From positions 37,094,356 to 37,158,355 of the forward strand of contig OY855907.1 of NCBI GenBank assembly GCA_963693305.1: a DNA stretch of 64,000 nucleotides. The letters run 5' to 3'. Origin of the DNA: Meandrina meandrites. Its lineage: Eukaryota > Cnidaria > Anthozoa > Scleractinia > Meandrinidae. The notes under the pieces are model-generated. The model saw nothing but the letters and a program-made list of their open reading frames with translations, had not been told where the DNA came from and searched no databases. This document shows positions 36,101 to 42,645 of this stretch, piece by piece; position 1 is the stretch's first letter; every line of letters starts with the position of its first letter. The position numbers and the translations under genes were made by a program.

Positions 36101-38737
36101 CGAGTTACTTCATTGGTTCTTTAAACTGATAGATAACAGGTCATAACAATGCCCCTAGTCCTGAATAACAAAAGAGGTAGTGTTTACAGCGGGCGAATGA
36201 AAATAGAGGTTCCAGAGAGGTAGTGTCTTACTGGAAAATTTACGCTGATACAAAGAACGTTGACGCTTATGGAACTCATGCATACCAACTCTGATGCTGT
36301 CTCTCGTCGAACTTGAACCTGCTTTGACTTTAACAATGTTTGACGAGATTTTTGTGCATATCACTGGCAGATGATTATAACCCGTGAGAAAAATGAAGAC
36401 AACTTCTGTCAAACTTTTGTCGAACAACTCTCGCCGACTCTTGTTTTCATTTGATTCAGCTTTAGTACCTAGATTTGGAAATTCCTCTGAATCTGAATAT
36501 ATTACTTGCATGGCGAGGATCACACACCACGACATTCTCGTCCCCAGAGGCCGCGATCCTTTTGGTCTGCGCCAGGGATCAAGACCTCTGGCCGGTCCCA
36601 ATTTCTGAGCATGTGTAGAGTACTCGCCCTGTGTTTTTCAGCCAATCAGATTTGTCTGATTTGACAATGAGTCATTGAATCGCGGACTTACGGTGTTTGA
36701 GGCGCCAGAGGTCTCGATCCCTGGCGCAGACCAGAAGGATCGCGGTCTCTGGGGACGAAAATGATACCACGAGCAAGTAGTGTTTTGGTAATGACCGTTC
36801 TTTACGGTGAGATTGATTTTGTGTTCATATTATGAAAGCTGTTGGTTGATTTGTTTGTAGGGTCATTTCCTATCCGAGGAGGTGATCGCTTTACAAGGTG
36901 TGTTGGAAAAAGATACCACACTGCAGGTAGGTTGTTCAGTTACTTATTCATCTAATTTTAGATTTTAGACCAGGCGTATTGCTAACCCTACCTCTTCCCC
37001 CCACCACCCCAGAAATTCGTCAGGTTGCCCTGACGGTTTGGCAGGACCACCCATTTACATGTATACACCCTGGTGGAGAGAGGCACTGTTAGAGTAAAGT
37101 GTCTTGCCCAAGAACACACTACAGTGACCCCGGCCAGGGCTCAAAACATGGACTTGGCGTTTCAGAGTCCAACACGCTAACATTATGATTGACTAAACTA
37201 CAATTTCTCGTTAATACATTCCATACGTTGTTAACGTACATGTTACGAGAATTAAGACACCGGTCATAACGGGGAAATAGACCATACTCGTATTCTCGCT
37301 GTTGTACTGAAACTAGCTTACAATGAAAGCTATCCAAATGACATGATTCTGGTATTTATGATATTCCCCCGCATAAGCCTCCATTGCAAGCTACATCCAG
37401 TCCAACATACCGAGAATACGAAAATGGTCTGTCGTCATCATGACATCCCTCTTTCTGCGTTTCAGGTTTTTGACTGGGAATCTTTCGCTGCCACAGTTCG
37501 CCATTACTGCTCGCAGTCGAAGAATTTTGACTCCTCAATCGAGACTAGCATCTTGTCGAGTACCTCGATCTACTTTAGCTTTGTAAAAGATGGAGAAGAT
37601 GACGTTGACACGCCATGTTGGGTTCAACTTGACGTGTTGCCAGCCATGGAACAAGGAAAAGGTAGTGTCACACGAGGAAAAGATGAAAAAATCACTTTTA
37701 TTGTCACGTAAGCAAAGGGTAACTTGTAAAGGTTACTTGAAATGGCACGCAATTATAAGGAAGTGTTCCGAGAAGCAAGGAATCCCCTGAGGAAAAGATG
37801 AGAAAAAGGAAATCCCACGTACAAGATATCTCCTGAGGAGGAGGGAGTTCCCTGGGGAGATCTCTTCTGAGGAGATGTCTCCCGAGGAAGAGGGAATCCC
37901 TAGGGGAGGAGATCTCTTCTAAGGAGGAGGGAATCTCACGGGGACGAGATCTAGGGAGGAGGGCACCCCTAAAGAGAGGAAAGCCCCAAGGGGAACTTTC
38001 TGTTGAATAAGGGGAGAAAAAAATTGTCACGTACCACGCAGCTGTCTGCTTTTAGTTTCACTGCGAAGTTTGAAACCAACAGAAAAAAAATCAAATCCTC
38101 AAGTTACTGGTGCGGCATCGTCGCATTGAAAATCGAATTAAGAATACGTTGATTTTGCTTCTTTACAGCTGCCTGTAAATATGCCCGCGATAAAAAACTG
38201 CAGGAGAAACAAAAGATGATGAACTCGTTGCCGCCAATTCTTCGTCCCAAAACAAAGACATCACGTGAATTGGCCGCTGTGGCGCATTTTCAACAGAAGA
38301 TTCGCCCCCGCCGGTTCGTCGACACGGACAAGTTCAATCGAAAGCAGTGGGCTCGAACAGAAGTGGCTATGAATCCGTTTCTGTATGGAAAAAAGGACGA
38401 ACTCACTATGGTTCGTCAGAGCCCCTTGAAAGGGCTTGAAACGAAGGACAAGAATAACCCTGAAGAAAGCTTCGATGGCGCCTCCCCCTTGCCCCAGTCC
38501 CTGTCGGATGCATTTGGCAATAGTTCTGACGTGACGGATGCAGGACCTGGGCAGATCAATGAAATAAACTTGGAATTTACGCAGGGGATCGGGAATGAGT
38601 TGCAGAATCAGGAAACGAAAAATACGGTGACATCGCCATCTGGTCGCGAAAAACCCAAGAAAGTCTGGGCCAAGAAAAAGTTGGCTGACGACAAGGCTGA
38701 AAAGGCAAAGAAAAGATCTTCGTCTAAATTTAAGTAA
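13723..38737 (+). CDS. Unconventional myosin with C-terminal MH2 (SMAD-like) domain, 32 exons
   Basis: Joined exons (1265 residues, all phases consistent): 13723-13830, 14016-14081, 15145-15375, 16516-16630, 16954-17006, 18270-18364, 18786-18900, 20308-20428, 21133-21204, 21360-21507, 22334-22478, 22669-22749, 23950-24114, 24578-24653, 25451-25529, 26725-26772, 27219-27248, 27647-27719, 28137-28192, 28916-29065, 30034-30151, 30408-30489, 30953-31044, 31447-31533, 32282-32360, 33462-33658, 34076-34215, 35067-35136, 35971-36045, 36861-36926, 37466-37661, 38169-38737. All introns are GT-AG. The start ATG has an in-frame TGA at 13675-13677. Order: motor (1-715), one IQ motif (740-750), short helical region, Ser/Pro-rich linker (about 815-895), MH2 domain (905-1075), basic tail. 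An actin-based ATPase role follows from the motor; the MH2 suggests binding of a phosphorylated or SMAD-pathway partner (inference). The motor class is unresolved: motifs recall class III, but there is no kinase domain and no N-terminal SH3-like subdomain. Confidence 0.93.
13907..13968 (+). repeat. 31-bp tandem duplication in myosin intron 1
   Basis: Two adjacent copies begin CTGACGCGCTCCGAAGAT and continue with (A/C)ATTGTCATTTTG; they differ by one base. It is a simple local duplication 46 bp before exon 2. Confidence 0.85.
15925..16080 (-). mobile_element. SINE fragment, reverse orientation
   Basis: The words TGGATGCATGGGATGCTAGC, GGTACCCATTTATACACC and GGTTGGAGGAAGACACT are the reverse complement of the body found in the SINE copies at 12694 and 57308. 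The tRNA-like head is not preserved. It sits in myosin intron 3. Confidence 0.65.
16143..16446. mobile_element. 304-bp TTAA-flanked MITE (piggyBac-like) in myosin intron 3
   Basis: The ends read TTAAGGAGGCTCGCAATGG and, inverted, TTAAGGAGGCTCACAACGG. The inverted repeats extend through TTTCCAGCA and the inner block CTTAAACTTTGATGGG. TTAA at both ends (16143-16146 and 16443-16446) is the usual piggyBac target duplication. The interior carries AATGGGGGTCACC followed by ACTCGTTTTT, shared with the element at 23254. Confidence 0.8.
16668..16875 (+). repeat. Two long G runs (about 18 and 16 nt)
   Basis: G homopolymers lie at about 16674-16691 and 16857-16872 in myosin intron 4. Similar runs occur near 46828, 46876, 61450 and 63446. 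They can form G-quadruplexes and are prone to slippage, so base counts here are uncertain. Confidence 0.85.
17018..17972. mobile_element. 955-bp DNA transposon, 53-bp perfect TIRs, internal ACACGGT array
   Basis: The left TIR (17018-17070) begins TGTGACCCTCCACGGGAAAA and the right TIR (17920-17972) is its exact reverse complement over 53 bp. TA dinucleotides flank both ends, compatible with a TA target duplication. The interior is packed with AACACGGTAGA, AACACGCTAGA and their inverse (ACCGTGTT), about 20 occurrences in both orientations. There is no ORF longer than about 70 codons, so it is non-autonomous. It is in myosin intron 5 and starts only 11 bp after the exon 5 donor. Confidence 0.9.
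19239..19660. mobile_element. About 420-bp MITE with GGGTATAGAATGG termini
   Basis: The left end GGGTATAGAATGG and right end CCATTCTATACCC are inverted copies. The interior is built from GTCTCG words (GTCTCGGAATCTCG, GAGTCTCGAAATCTCGG) in one half and related ones in the other. Flanks both contain AAAGAG but the duplication is not clean. It lies in myosin intron 7. Confidence 0.75.
19918..20215 (+). mobile_element. tRNA-derived SINE in myosin intron 7
   Basis: The head GAGGTGGCCTAATGGTTAGT with CACTGGACTCCAGATC keeps the A box, but the B box is degraded (GGGTGAGCCCTGG). The body shares GCCTCTCTCCACCCAG, ATAAATGGGCACCGG, CATCCCATCCAGGGA and TAGGCCTGATGGGC with other copies. Confidence 0.8.
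21905..21975 (+). mobile_element. tRNA-Thr(TGT)-like pseudogene or SINE head
   Basis: GCTAGTGATTTAGTTGCTGG is followed by an anticodon arm CTGGACTTGTAATCCAG (5-bp stem, loop with TGT) and a T-arm-like CCTGGGTTAAATCC. The T loop lacks one base (GGTTCAAATCC is expected) and the acceptor stem does not pair. It is therefore a decayed tRNA-derived sequence in myosin intron 10, different from the GGCCTAATGG SINE family. Confidence 0.55.
23254..23912. mobile_element. 659-bp TTAA-flanked element in myosin intron 12
   Basis: The left end is TTAAGGTGATTCCACTGAA and the right end, inverted, is TTAAGATGATTCCACTGAA. TTAA is present at both boundaries (23254-23257 and 23909-23912). The interior contains AAAAATGGGGGTCACCGTGC plus TCGTTTTTG near 23350, and a second near-identical copy (GGGGGTCGCCGTGCTCGTTT) near 23742. 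There is no coding capacity. The right end is 37 bp from the exon 13 acceptor. Confidence 0.82.
24682..24848. mobile_element. Palindromic MITE in myosin intron 14
   Basis: AAGAAATAGAAAACATGT at the left is mirrored by ACATGTTTTCTATTTCTT at the right, with inner inverted blocks GAAGTTTGGGAGAAC and GTTCTCCCAAACTTTC. The centre includes ATTGGCGAGTGTTTCC. No clear target duplication was found. Confidence 0.65.
25840..26150 (+). repeat. Retroelement-like 3' tail with 58-bp duplication
   Basis: Repeats of the type TTAGTGTTGTAAGTAATT at 25850-25945 are followed by two copies of a 58-bp unit starting ATACAAAGTTCTTACTCG (26033 and 26091), then by the TAA microsatellite. Tandem short repeats before an (A)-rich simple repeat resemble the 3' end of a non-LTR retrotransposon. 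No reverse transcriptase is present, so this is a guess about origin; the duplication itself is clear. Confidence 0.5.
26150..26330. repeat. (TAA)n microsatellite
   Basis: About 55 near-perfect AAT/ATA triplets with two short interruptions lie in myosin intron 15. The minus-strand open frame of poly-isoleucine here is an artefact of the repeat. Confidence 0.97.
27051..27124. repeat. (ATC)n microsatellite
   Basis: About 23 ATC triplets with one interruption (CGATC near 27087) lie in myosin intron 16, some 95 bp before the 30-nt exon 17. Confidence 0.97.
28611..28857. mobile_element. Second copy of the 5611 MITE family, myosin intron 19
   Basis: The element starts GAGCGGTTTTCATTTGAGTG and contains CCAATCACAAAGGACACA, GCGCGGGAAAACACGTGT, ATGATTGGTTTTC and AAAGTGGCGCGAG in the same order as 5611-6105. 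Its right end (CATTCAAGTGGAAATTACTC) is the degraded inverse of the left. It lies immediately upstream of exon 20. Confidence 0.7.
29631..29956. mobile_element. 326-bp MITE with TACCGTARAATTCCGG termini
   Basis: The left end TACCGTAAAATTCCGGTTAT and the right end (inverse TACCGTAGAATTCCGGTTAT) match over about 27 bp. The phrase (C)GGTTATAAGCCCC recurs inside at least six times in direct or slightly altered form. TA flanks suggest a TA target. It is in myosin intron 20. Confidence 0.82.
30408..31044 (+). other. IQ motif (light-chain/calmodulin site), exons 22-23
   Basis: The residues [11 protein letters not shown] (740-750) match IQxxxRGxxxR perfectly and are split by the intron between 30489 and 30953. 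No second IQ follows; the next residues ([19 protein letters not shown]) are helical. A single light chain, probably calmodulin, is predicted on a short lever arm. Confidence 0.9.
31536..31588 (+). repeat. (GCAGCGT)n heptamer minisatellite beside exon 24 donor
   Basis: About seven exact copies of a 7-bp unit begin a few bases after the exon 24 donor (31534). The donor itself is GTACTGCAG, so the array may have grown from the first intron bases. Copy number is likely variable. Confidence 0.93.
31723..31884. repeat. Foldback with about 65-bp arms in myosin intron 24
   Basis: The left arm (31723-31792) includes AAGGCTATATGTACAAAGTT and AACCAAACATTTTCGAC. The right arm (31818-31884) is its inverse with few mismatches, around a 25-bp loop. 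A strong RNA hairpin is expected in the pre-mRNA. It is probably a MITE. Confidence 0.85.
32063..32270. repeat. Interleaved inverted repeats (A-B-A'-B') before exon 25
   Basis: A is 32112-32131 (CTCTCCGCGCGAAAAAAAA), B is 32130-32162 (starts AATAAGACCAACTGTGG), A' is 32191-32210 and B' is 32220-32252. A' is a perfect inverse of A; B' is an inverse of B with two mismatches over 33 bp. A weaker outer pair (GTCAGCAACAAGT near 32068, and its inverse near 32256) encloses them. The order A-B-A'-B' cannot form nested hairpins; only A-A' or B-B', or a pseudoknot, is possible. Exon 25 starts at 32282. Confidence 0.8.
32735..32960 (-). mobile_element. Degenerate SINE fragment, reverse orientation
   Basis: The phrases CATTTGGGAAGAGGCGCTAT, CAAGAACACAAC and CCCAGGATGG resemble the reverse body of the GGCCTAATGG SINEs, but divergence is high. 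It lies in myosin intron 25. The assignment is tentative. Confidence 0.4.
35408..35651. mobile_element. Foldback MITE in myosin intron 28
   Basis: The left end GATCAACACCAAGACTTTGG and right end TCTTGGTGTTAACC are inverted, and inner blocks (AGAGTTTTCATTGTCG, and its approximate inverse GACAGGAAGTC) continue the symmetry. The centre carries TCTCGACCCCAGAG. Boundaries are approximate. Confidence 0.6.
36538..36758. mobile_element. 221-bp palindromic element, ends TCGTCCCCAGAG
   Basis: The left arm TCGTCCCCAGAGGCCGCGAT continues through CTTTTGGTCTGCGCCAGGGA; the right arm is its inverse with few mismatches (about 55 bp per arm). The same terminal motif is found in the short foldback at 62394-62455. 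It lies in myosin intron 29. Confidence 0.85.
37010..37200 (-). mobile_element. SINE copy, reverse orientation, myosin intron 30
   Basis: Body words GGTGGAGAGAGGCACTGT and GTCTTGCCCAAGAACACA precede a degraded head (GGCCAGGGCTCAAAACATGG, then AGAGTCCAACACGCTAAC), which is the reverse complement of the tRNA-like head. Order and orientation are consistent with a nearly complete copy. Confidence 0.7.
37775..38000 (+). repeat. Purine-rich degenerate tandem repeat, myosin intron 31
   Basis: Variants of GAGGAGGAGGGAATCCC and GGGGAGATCTCTTCT alternate about six times. The strand is almost all purine over 200 bp, a composition that can form triplex DNA. It lies between the MH2-coding exons and the last exon. 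Confidence 0.7.
38169..38737 (+). other. Basic C-terminal tail of the myosin-MH2 protein (exon 32)
   Basis: The last 189 residues start with a charged stretch ([18 protein letters not shown], then [12 protein letters not shown] and [10 protein letters not shown]) that looks conserved in composition. A hydrophilic, probably disordered region follows, and the protein ends in a Lys-rich stretch ([20 protein letters not shown]). No known domain is recognised. The tail does not end in SSxS. It could bind membrane, RNA or actin, but the sequence does not decide. Confidence 0.8.
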
Positions 38738-38778
38738 AGTTAACACATTGCAGTCTATCCACCCTAATCACCTTCGCT

Positions 38779-38852
38779 GTAATTTGAGTCGTCATGCAAC
38801 ACTTCGTCACGCGACTCTTTAGCCAAAGCTTTGCGTGACGACCCAAATTACA
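38779..38852. repeat. Small foldback with 22-bp arms
   Basis: TGTAATTTGAGTCGTCATGC (38779) pairs with GCGTGACGACCCAAATTACA (to 38852) with three mismatches. The inner TTGCGTGACGAC motif also occurs near 27893 in the myosin gene, indicating a dispersed family. Confidence 0.7.
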
Positions 38853-39026
38853 TTCACGTACGAAGGAGGAATTTCGTCACGCAATCGACGCATTTAGTTG
38901 TATTCTTAAACTCTAACAAAATGTTATGGCATTTTTAGCGCATATTTTTGCGTTACGCAGTCGACGCATTTAGTCGACGGAACAAGTTGGTTGGAGACCG
39001 ACTGAGTCCGCGACATAACTGATTAC

Positions 39027-39032
39027 AATAAA
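39027..39032 (+). terminator. Candidate polyadenylation signal AATAAA for the myosin gene
   Basis: It is the first AATAAA I noticed downstream of the TAA at 38735-38737, in CAATAAATTATTG. The position 290 bp after the stop is plausible for a 3'UTR. No transcript evidence is available. Confidence 0.5.
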
Positions 39033-40940
39033 TTATTGCCTGATTGGACAGTCAGACCGAAAGATCTTCGGATGCTTAAGCGCAGATTTGCCGACATGTT
39101 TTCTCGACTAGAAGCGTCGCTATGTAGCTTTTCTTTGATTAAGTGAGTTAACTCTTTGTCGTAAGTGGGAGTCCGATACGAGATGATTGTATCACATACT
39201 GTAGATCATGAAGGCAATCCTTGGCTAGTTTTCCTCTGATAGCCAGTAGGCGACAGAAAAGATATATGTATAGTTAAAAACAGCCCAATTATAACGTGCG
39301 CTCTGATAGGCTGAAAGCCATCAGTTATAGCGGAATGTACGGGGGCATACTAAAAATGCTTCGTGATAGCAAAAAGGAACCTGTGAGTAGCTATGGTAAC
39401 ATTCAGAAAACGTCCAAAGTAACTCTAAAACGATCATGTCGTTATGACACCCGCGAGGTTTGGCTTATCATTTAGTGAATAAGTTGATAGACACGCTCAC
39501 TTCCAGTCCCCACCAACAAGTAAAAATCGCGGAGCCATGGGCGTACAATGAAAGTTTCGAAAGATTTATTGGAGATGTGAACGAAAAGATCTGATGTGAA
39601 CAAAAACAAGGGAAAGGAACAGGGATGTAGTCTGCCCAAAAATGAGCAACGTATTTACTTTCTTATTTACACATAATCAAGCACGCGGGGTGATAAGACG
39701 TTCATCAATTCATCAAAGAGAAATACCGGGGTAGTTTTGATATTTAAGCAATTCTCCCAACAAGTAGCATTAAAAATGTGTAGAGGCTAGTACGGAGAAT
39801 CTACTATTTATATCTGGAAGTAAATAGGCCTTACTTCTGCGCTGACTTGCCGGATCAGGGAGGCGCGAAAATCAATATGGCCTACAATGAAGGACAATTA
39901 TTAGAACTGACTATTTTTAGTGGTAAACGTGATTTATCGATGACCTTCTGGAGCTTACGTTTGTTGATTGTAATACTTTTTAAGAAATCTTTTTAACGTA
40001 ACGTAATATAAGGTAACGCACCAACCCTCGGAAGCGGGGGGGGCTCAACAAAGCTTCATACGTACATAGAGGCTCCGCCCCAACGTTTGACAGGTAAAGT
40101 AACCCTATTGTATACGTTTCACAGAAAATGCTAGCCCTTCCCATACCTACAGTAGTCACACTGATTACCTTTGATTTACTCCTATATTGAGTAATTTCTT
40201 AAAATACTTGGATGAATCATTTGAATTAGCCGTTAGGTGCGTTTTTTCGAGACCTTTTGAAAGGGCCTCCACGGCAACCTTCCCTGGTTTTTTATAAAAT
40301 TCAACCCATGATATACTTACCCTTTACATGCCTCTAACCTGAACAAGGTACCTCCTCTCGGGCGGAGCCTTTCCTTATAGTACACCATAGGGGGTACCTC
40401 CCATTCATTCATGAGATGTAACAGCGCACAAACTTGTCCTTGTAGAGACTCTGCTGTGATATACACAGCGTCGTACATTAGGTTTTGTAATAAATTTTTG
40501 TAATAGTCGTTGATGAGTTATTGTAGAAATCACTGCAAGTAAATGACAAACGAACGATCAATGGACAGTTAGCAGTTATTGGATAAAGCTGGAACTATCT
40601 TGACGAGCTTAGCCTCGTCTTTGAAAAGTACATATATTTAAACAATTTTAGCCTTTCACTGCCAGCTCACCGCAAACTTCACATAGCCCGCAAGAAGCTA
40701 GACTTTCAATAACGTCCTTCGTCTTTGTTATTGCTTCGTCGCTCGCTAGGCCGCTTCGCTTCGACTTGTAGCAAGTCTAGCAAGCAGCCTCCACCCCGGG
40801 CCGGCTCCGCTTGGAGATCAGATTTTTTTCGGGGGGGAGGGGGGAGAGGGAGGAGGAGAAAGACAGTATTATTTCTTCTTTCCATCTCCATCATCTAGGT
40901 AATCACCGAGCGGAGAGCCCGTTGGCAGGCAAGGGATAGC

Positions 40941-41025
40941 TACTTATCAGTAGCCTGCGTACAGATGTCTCCTTTTCGGCGTGAAGCAAACGAAATGTAG
41001 ACGTCTGCAGGTAGGCTACTTATCA
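40941..41025. mobile_element. 67-bp MITE with perfect 9-bp TSD (MULE-like)
   Basis: The element is 40950-41016. It starts GTAGCCTGCGTACAGATGTC and ends AGACGTCTGCAGGTAGGC, forming a near-perfect palindrome. TACTTATCA is duplicated exactly on both sides (40941-40949 and 41017-41025). A 9-bp duplication is typical of Mutator-like elements. Its TAGCCTGCGTA terminus is shared with the elements at 48137 and 63488. Confidence 0.85.
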
Positions 41026-42339
41026 AATCCCGTAACCCTGCCTCTAAGACAATTTCAGCCATATTGTTAAAACTTGCAGGTGCCTATAAGGTCATTTTAC
41101 GTGCCAAGGTAATCGTACGACAAACTTTGTTGTGTGGAGGCAGCCCACACTCAGTATGTGACTCTTCACATTTGTTTATGTAATAGCGACTTGGTGTTAT
41201 GAAACGAACGATTTGTAGACTTTAAATGTATGGGAAATTCAATTTAGTCCTAACTAGTCTAAAATAAAGCTTTTGATGTAGAATTAAACTTCACTTACCT
41301 CTGTGTAAAGTTGTCTATCTGTCTTGCGCAGTGTCCATTTTTGACGAGTTTGTGGTCGAAGATTTTTTTGATGTCGTTGGTTATGAGGGAAAACGACGAC
41401 CATTATCCTCTTAGCAGTTGAGATTCTGTAATGTTGTGACAAACGAAAAATATTGTATAATACGAGAAGATCAGAAACAATTCCTTTGTTGAAAGTTAGT
41501 ATTTCTTGTGCAAGTCAAAAGTAGCAGTTTACGAGGGTCTATTATTGGGGGTCGTGTTTCCCGCAAGCCGCCATTTACATGTATATTGTTTTTTATAGAC
41601 TGCAAACCGCTTTCCTTTTCTTCTAACTAAAGACCGCGCGATGATTTCTTGACCGCAAACCGCTAGAGAAATCAGTAGCAATGTAGCCCCGACACTCATA
41701 ATTGGTTAAAACCACCAGACCGCCAGAGTATAATATAGACCCTCGTTTACCTCGGGAAGACAACTGCGACTAACTAGTGAAGAATGCCGGATCTTTTGTA
41801 GACCGCCGGATCAGCCCCTAGCAGCCGATTTTTGGTGTTAACCAAAAGGAACCCGGCCTCTGGAAGAAAAGCATTGTGATTTGTTCTTCCGCTTTTGCTT
41901 GCCACTCCAATCTAGTTTTCACTGGATCATAAGCGATGGAGTCGTAATGGGGAATCCGAAGGAAATGGAAATTAAACGTTCTGATTCCTCCGACTCGATT
42001 TCGTCAAAATTTTGACTCCATTTACGACACCGATTTTCGAGCGTCCGACTATTTTCCAAAAGTTCCCGGAGATTTACGAAGTTTGCTCGTAAGTCATTTG
42101 AAGTTTTCCGATTATTTTCTAAAAAATTAGCTGGCTGGCTGGAAAACAAGTCAGCTGAAAAGGTGGCCTTGCTGGCTGGCAAGAGAAAATGAGAATAAAG
42201 TAAAAAATAAAGGTTTTTAATTAGTTAAACCGTTTTGTAGCTTTTTGTTGCACCCTATGTAGCTTGCCCGGCTTTATGTCGAATTATTTGTCGTCTGACA
42301 TTTTAGAAGGGGAGGGCTAGGGGTGGTCAACTTTTCGCG

Positions 42340-42408
42340 CCATATATGGCGGGAGCTAGCGTGCATGCGTGTAAACATCACCACGTGACCACGTACAACA
42401 TGGCGGCA
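42340..42408 (+). promoter_or_regulatory. Candidate promoter cluster of the DIDO1-like gene
   Basis: Within 70 bp lie a perfect CArG box CCATATATGG (42340-42349, SRF/MADS type), an E-box CACGTG (42382-42387) and a YY1-like CAACATGGCGGC (42397-42408). The last is typical of transcription starts in TATA-less housekeeping genes. The cluster is 240-300 bp upstream of the start codon. Occupancy is inferred from motifs only. Confidence 0.5.
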
Positions 42409-42645
42409 TGTGAAAGGCTCGGAGCACAGCAGCTCAACACATTTACTTGTTGTTTTGGTGCTCATTTATAGTTATATGTCGGTCAATTCTTCTATCTGGT
42501 TGTTATTTGTGTGGTAAGGGTATTTTTGTATACGTGGAGAGCCATCGCGTAGGAGCTTTTGCACATCTTGGAAGACACTCGTGAGGATCGCAGCAGACTG
42601 GAGGTGTTTTGAAAACAATTTGAGATAAGTTGCGTTCTGTTCCGC

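Larger units (their letters stand above)
34076..37661 (+). other. MH2 (SMAD C-terminal) domain exons 27-31
   Basis: Residues about 905-1075 follow the MH2 consensus end to end: [88 protein letters not shown] and [11 protein letters not shown]. Matching SMAD features are W-C-I at the start, GE-F, PS--VDG, R--LG-L, R--GKGV--Y, G-V-A, S-IFV, -FA-, SFVK and TPCW--L. The segment between IFV and the FA helix is shorter than in SMADs. The receptor-phosphorylated C-terminal SSxS tail is absent, because the protein continues about 190 residues. Domain exons are phase-compatible with the motor exons and on one strand, so this is one gene and not a chimeric assembly as far as the sequence shows. Confidence 0.88.
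38738..42330. other. Intergenic DNA between the myosin and DIDO1-like genes
   Basis: No gene is recognised. It contains the small foldback at 38779-38852, the myosin polyadenylation signal, a 67-bp MITE (40950-41016), and unclassified sequence at 40030-40400 whose phrases GAGGCTCCGCCCC and GGGCGGAGCC are inverse of each other and may bound a further element. ORFs at 40706 and 41919 show no domain. Confidence 0.55.
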
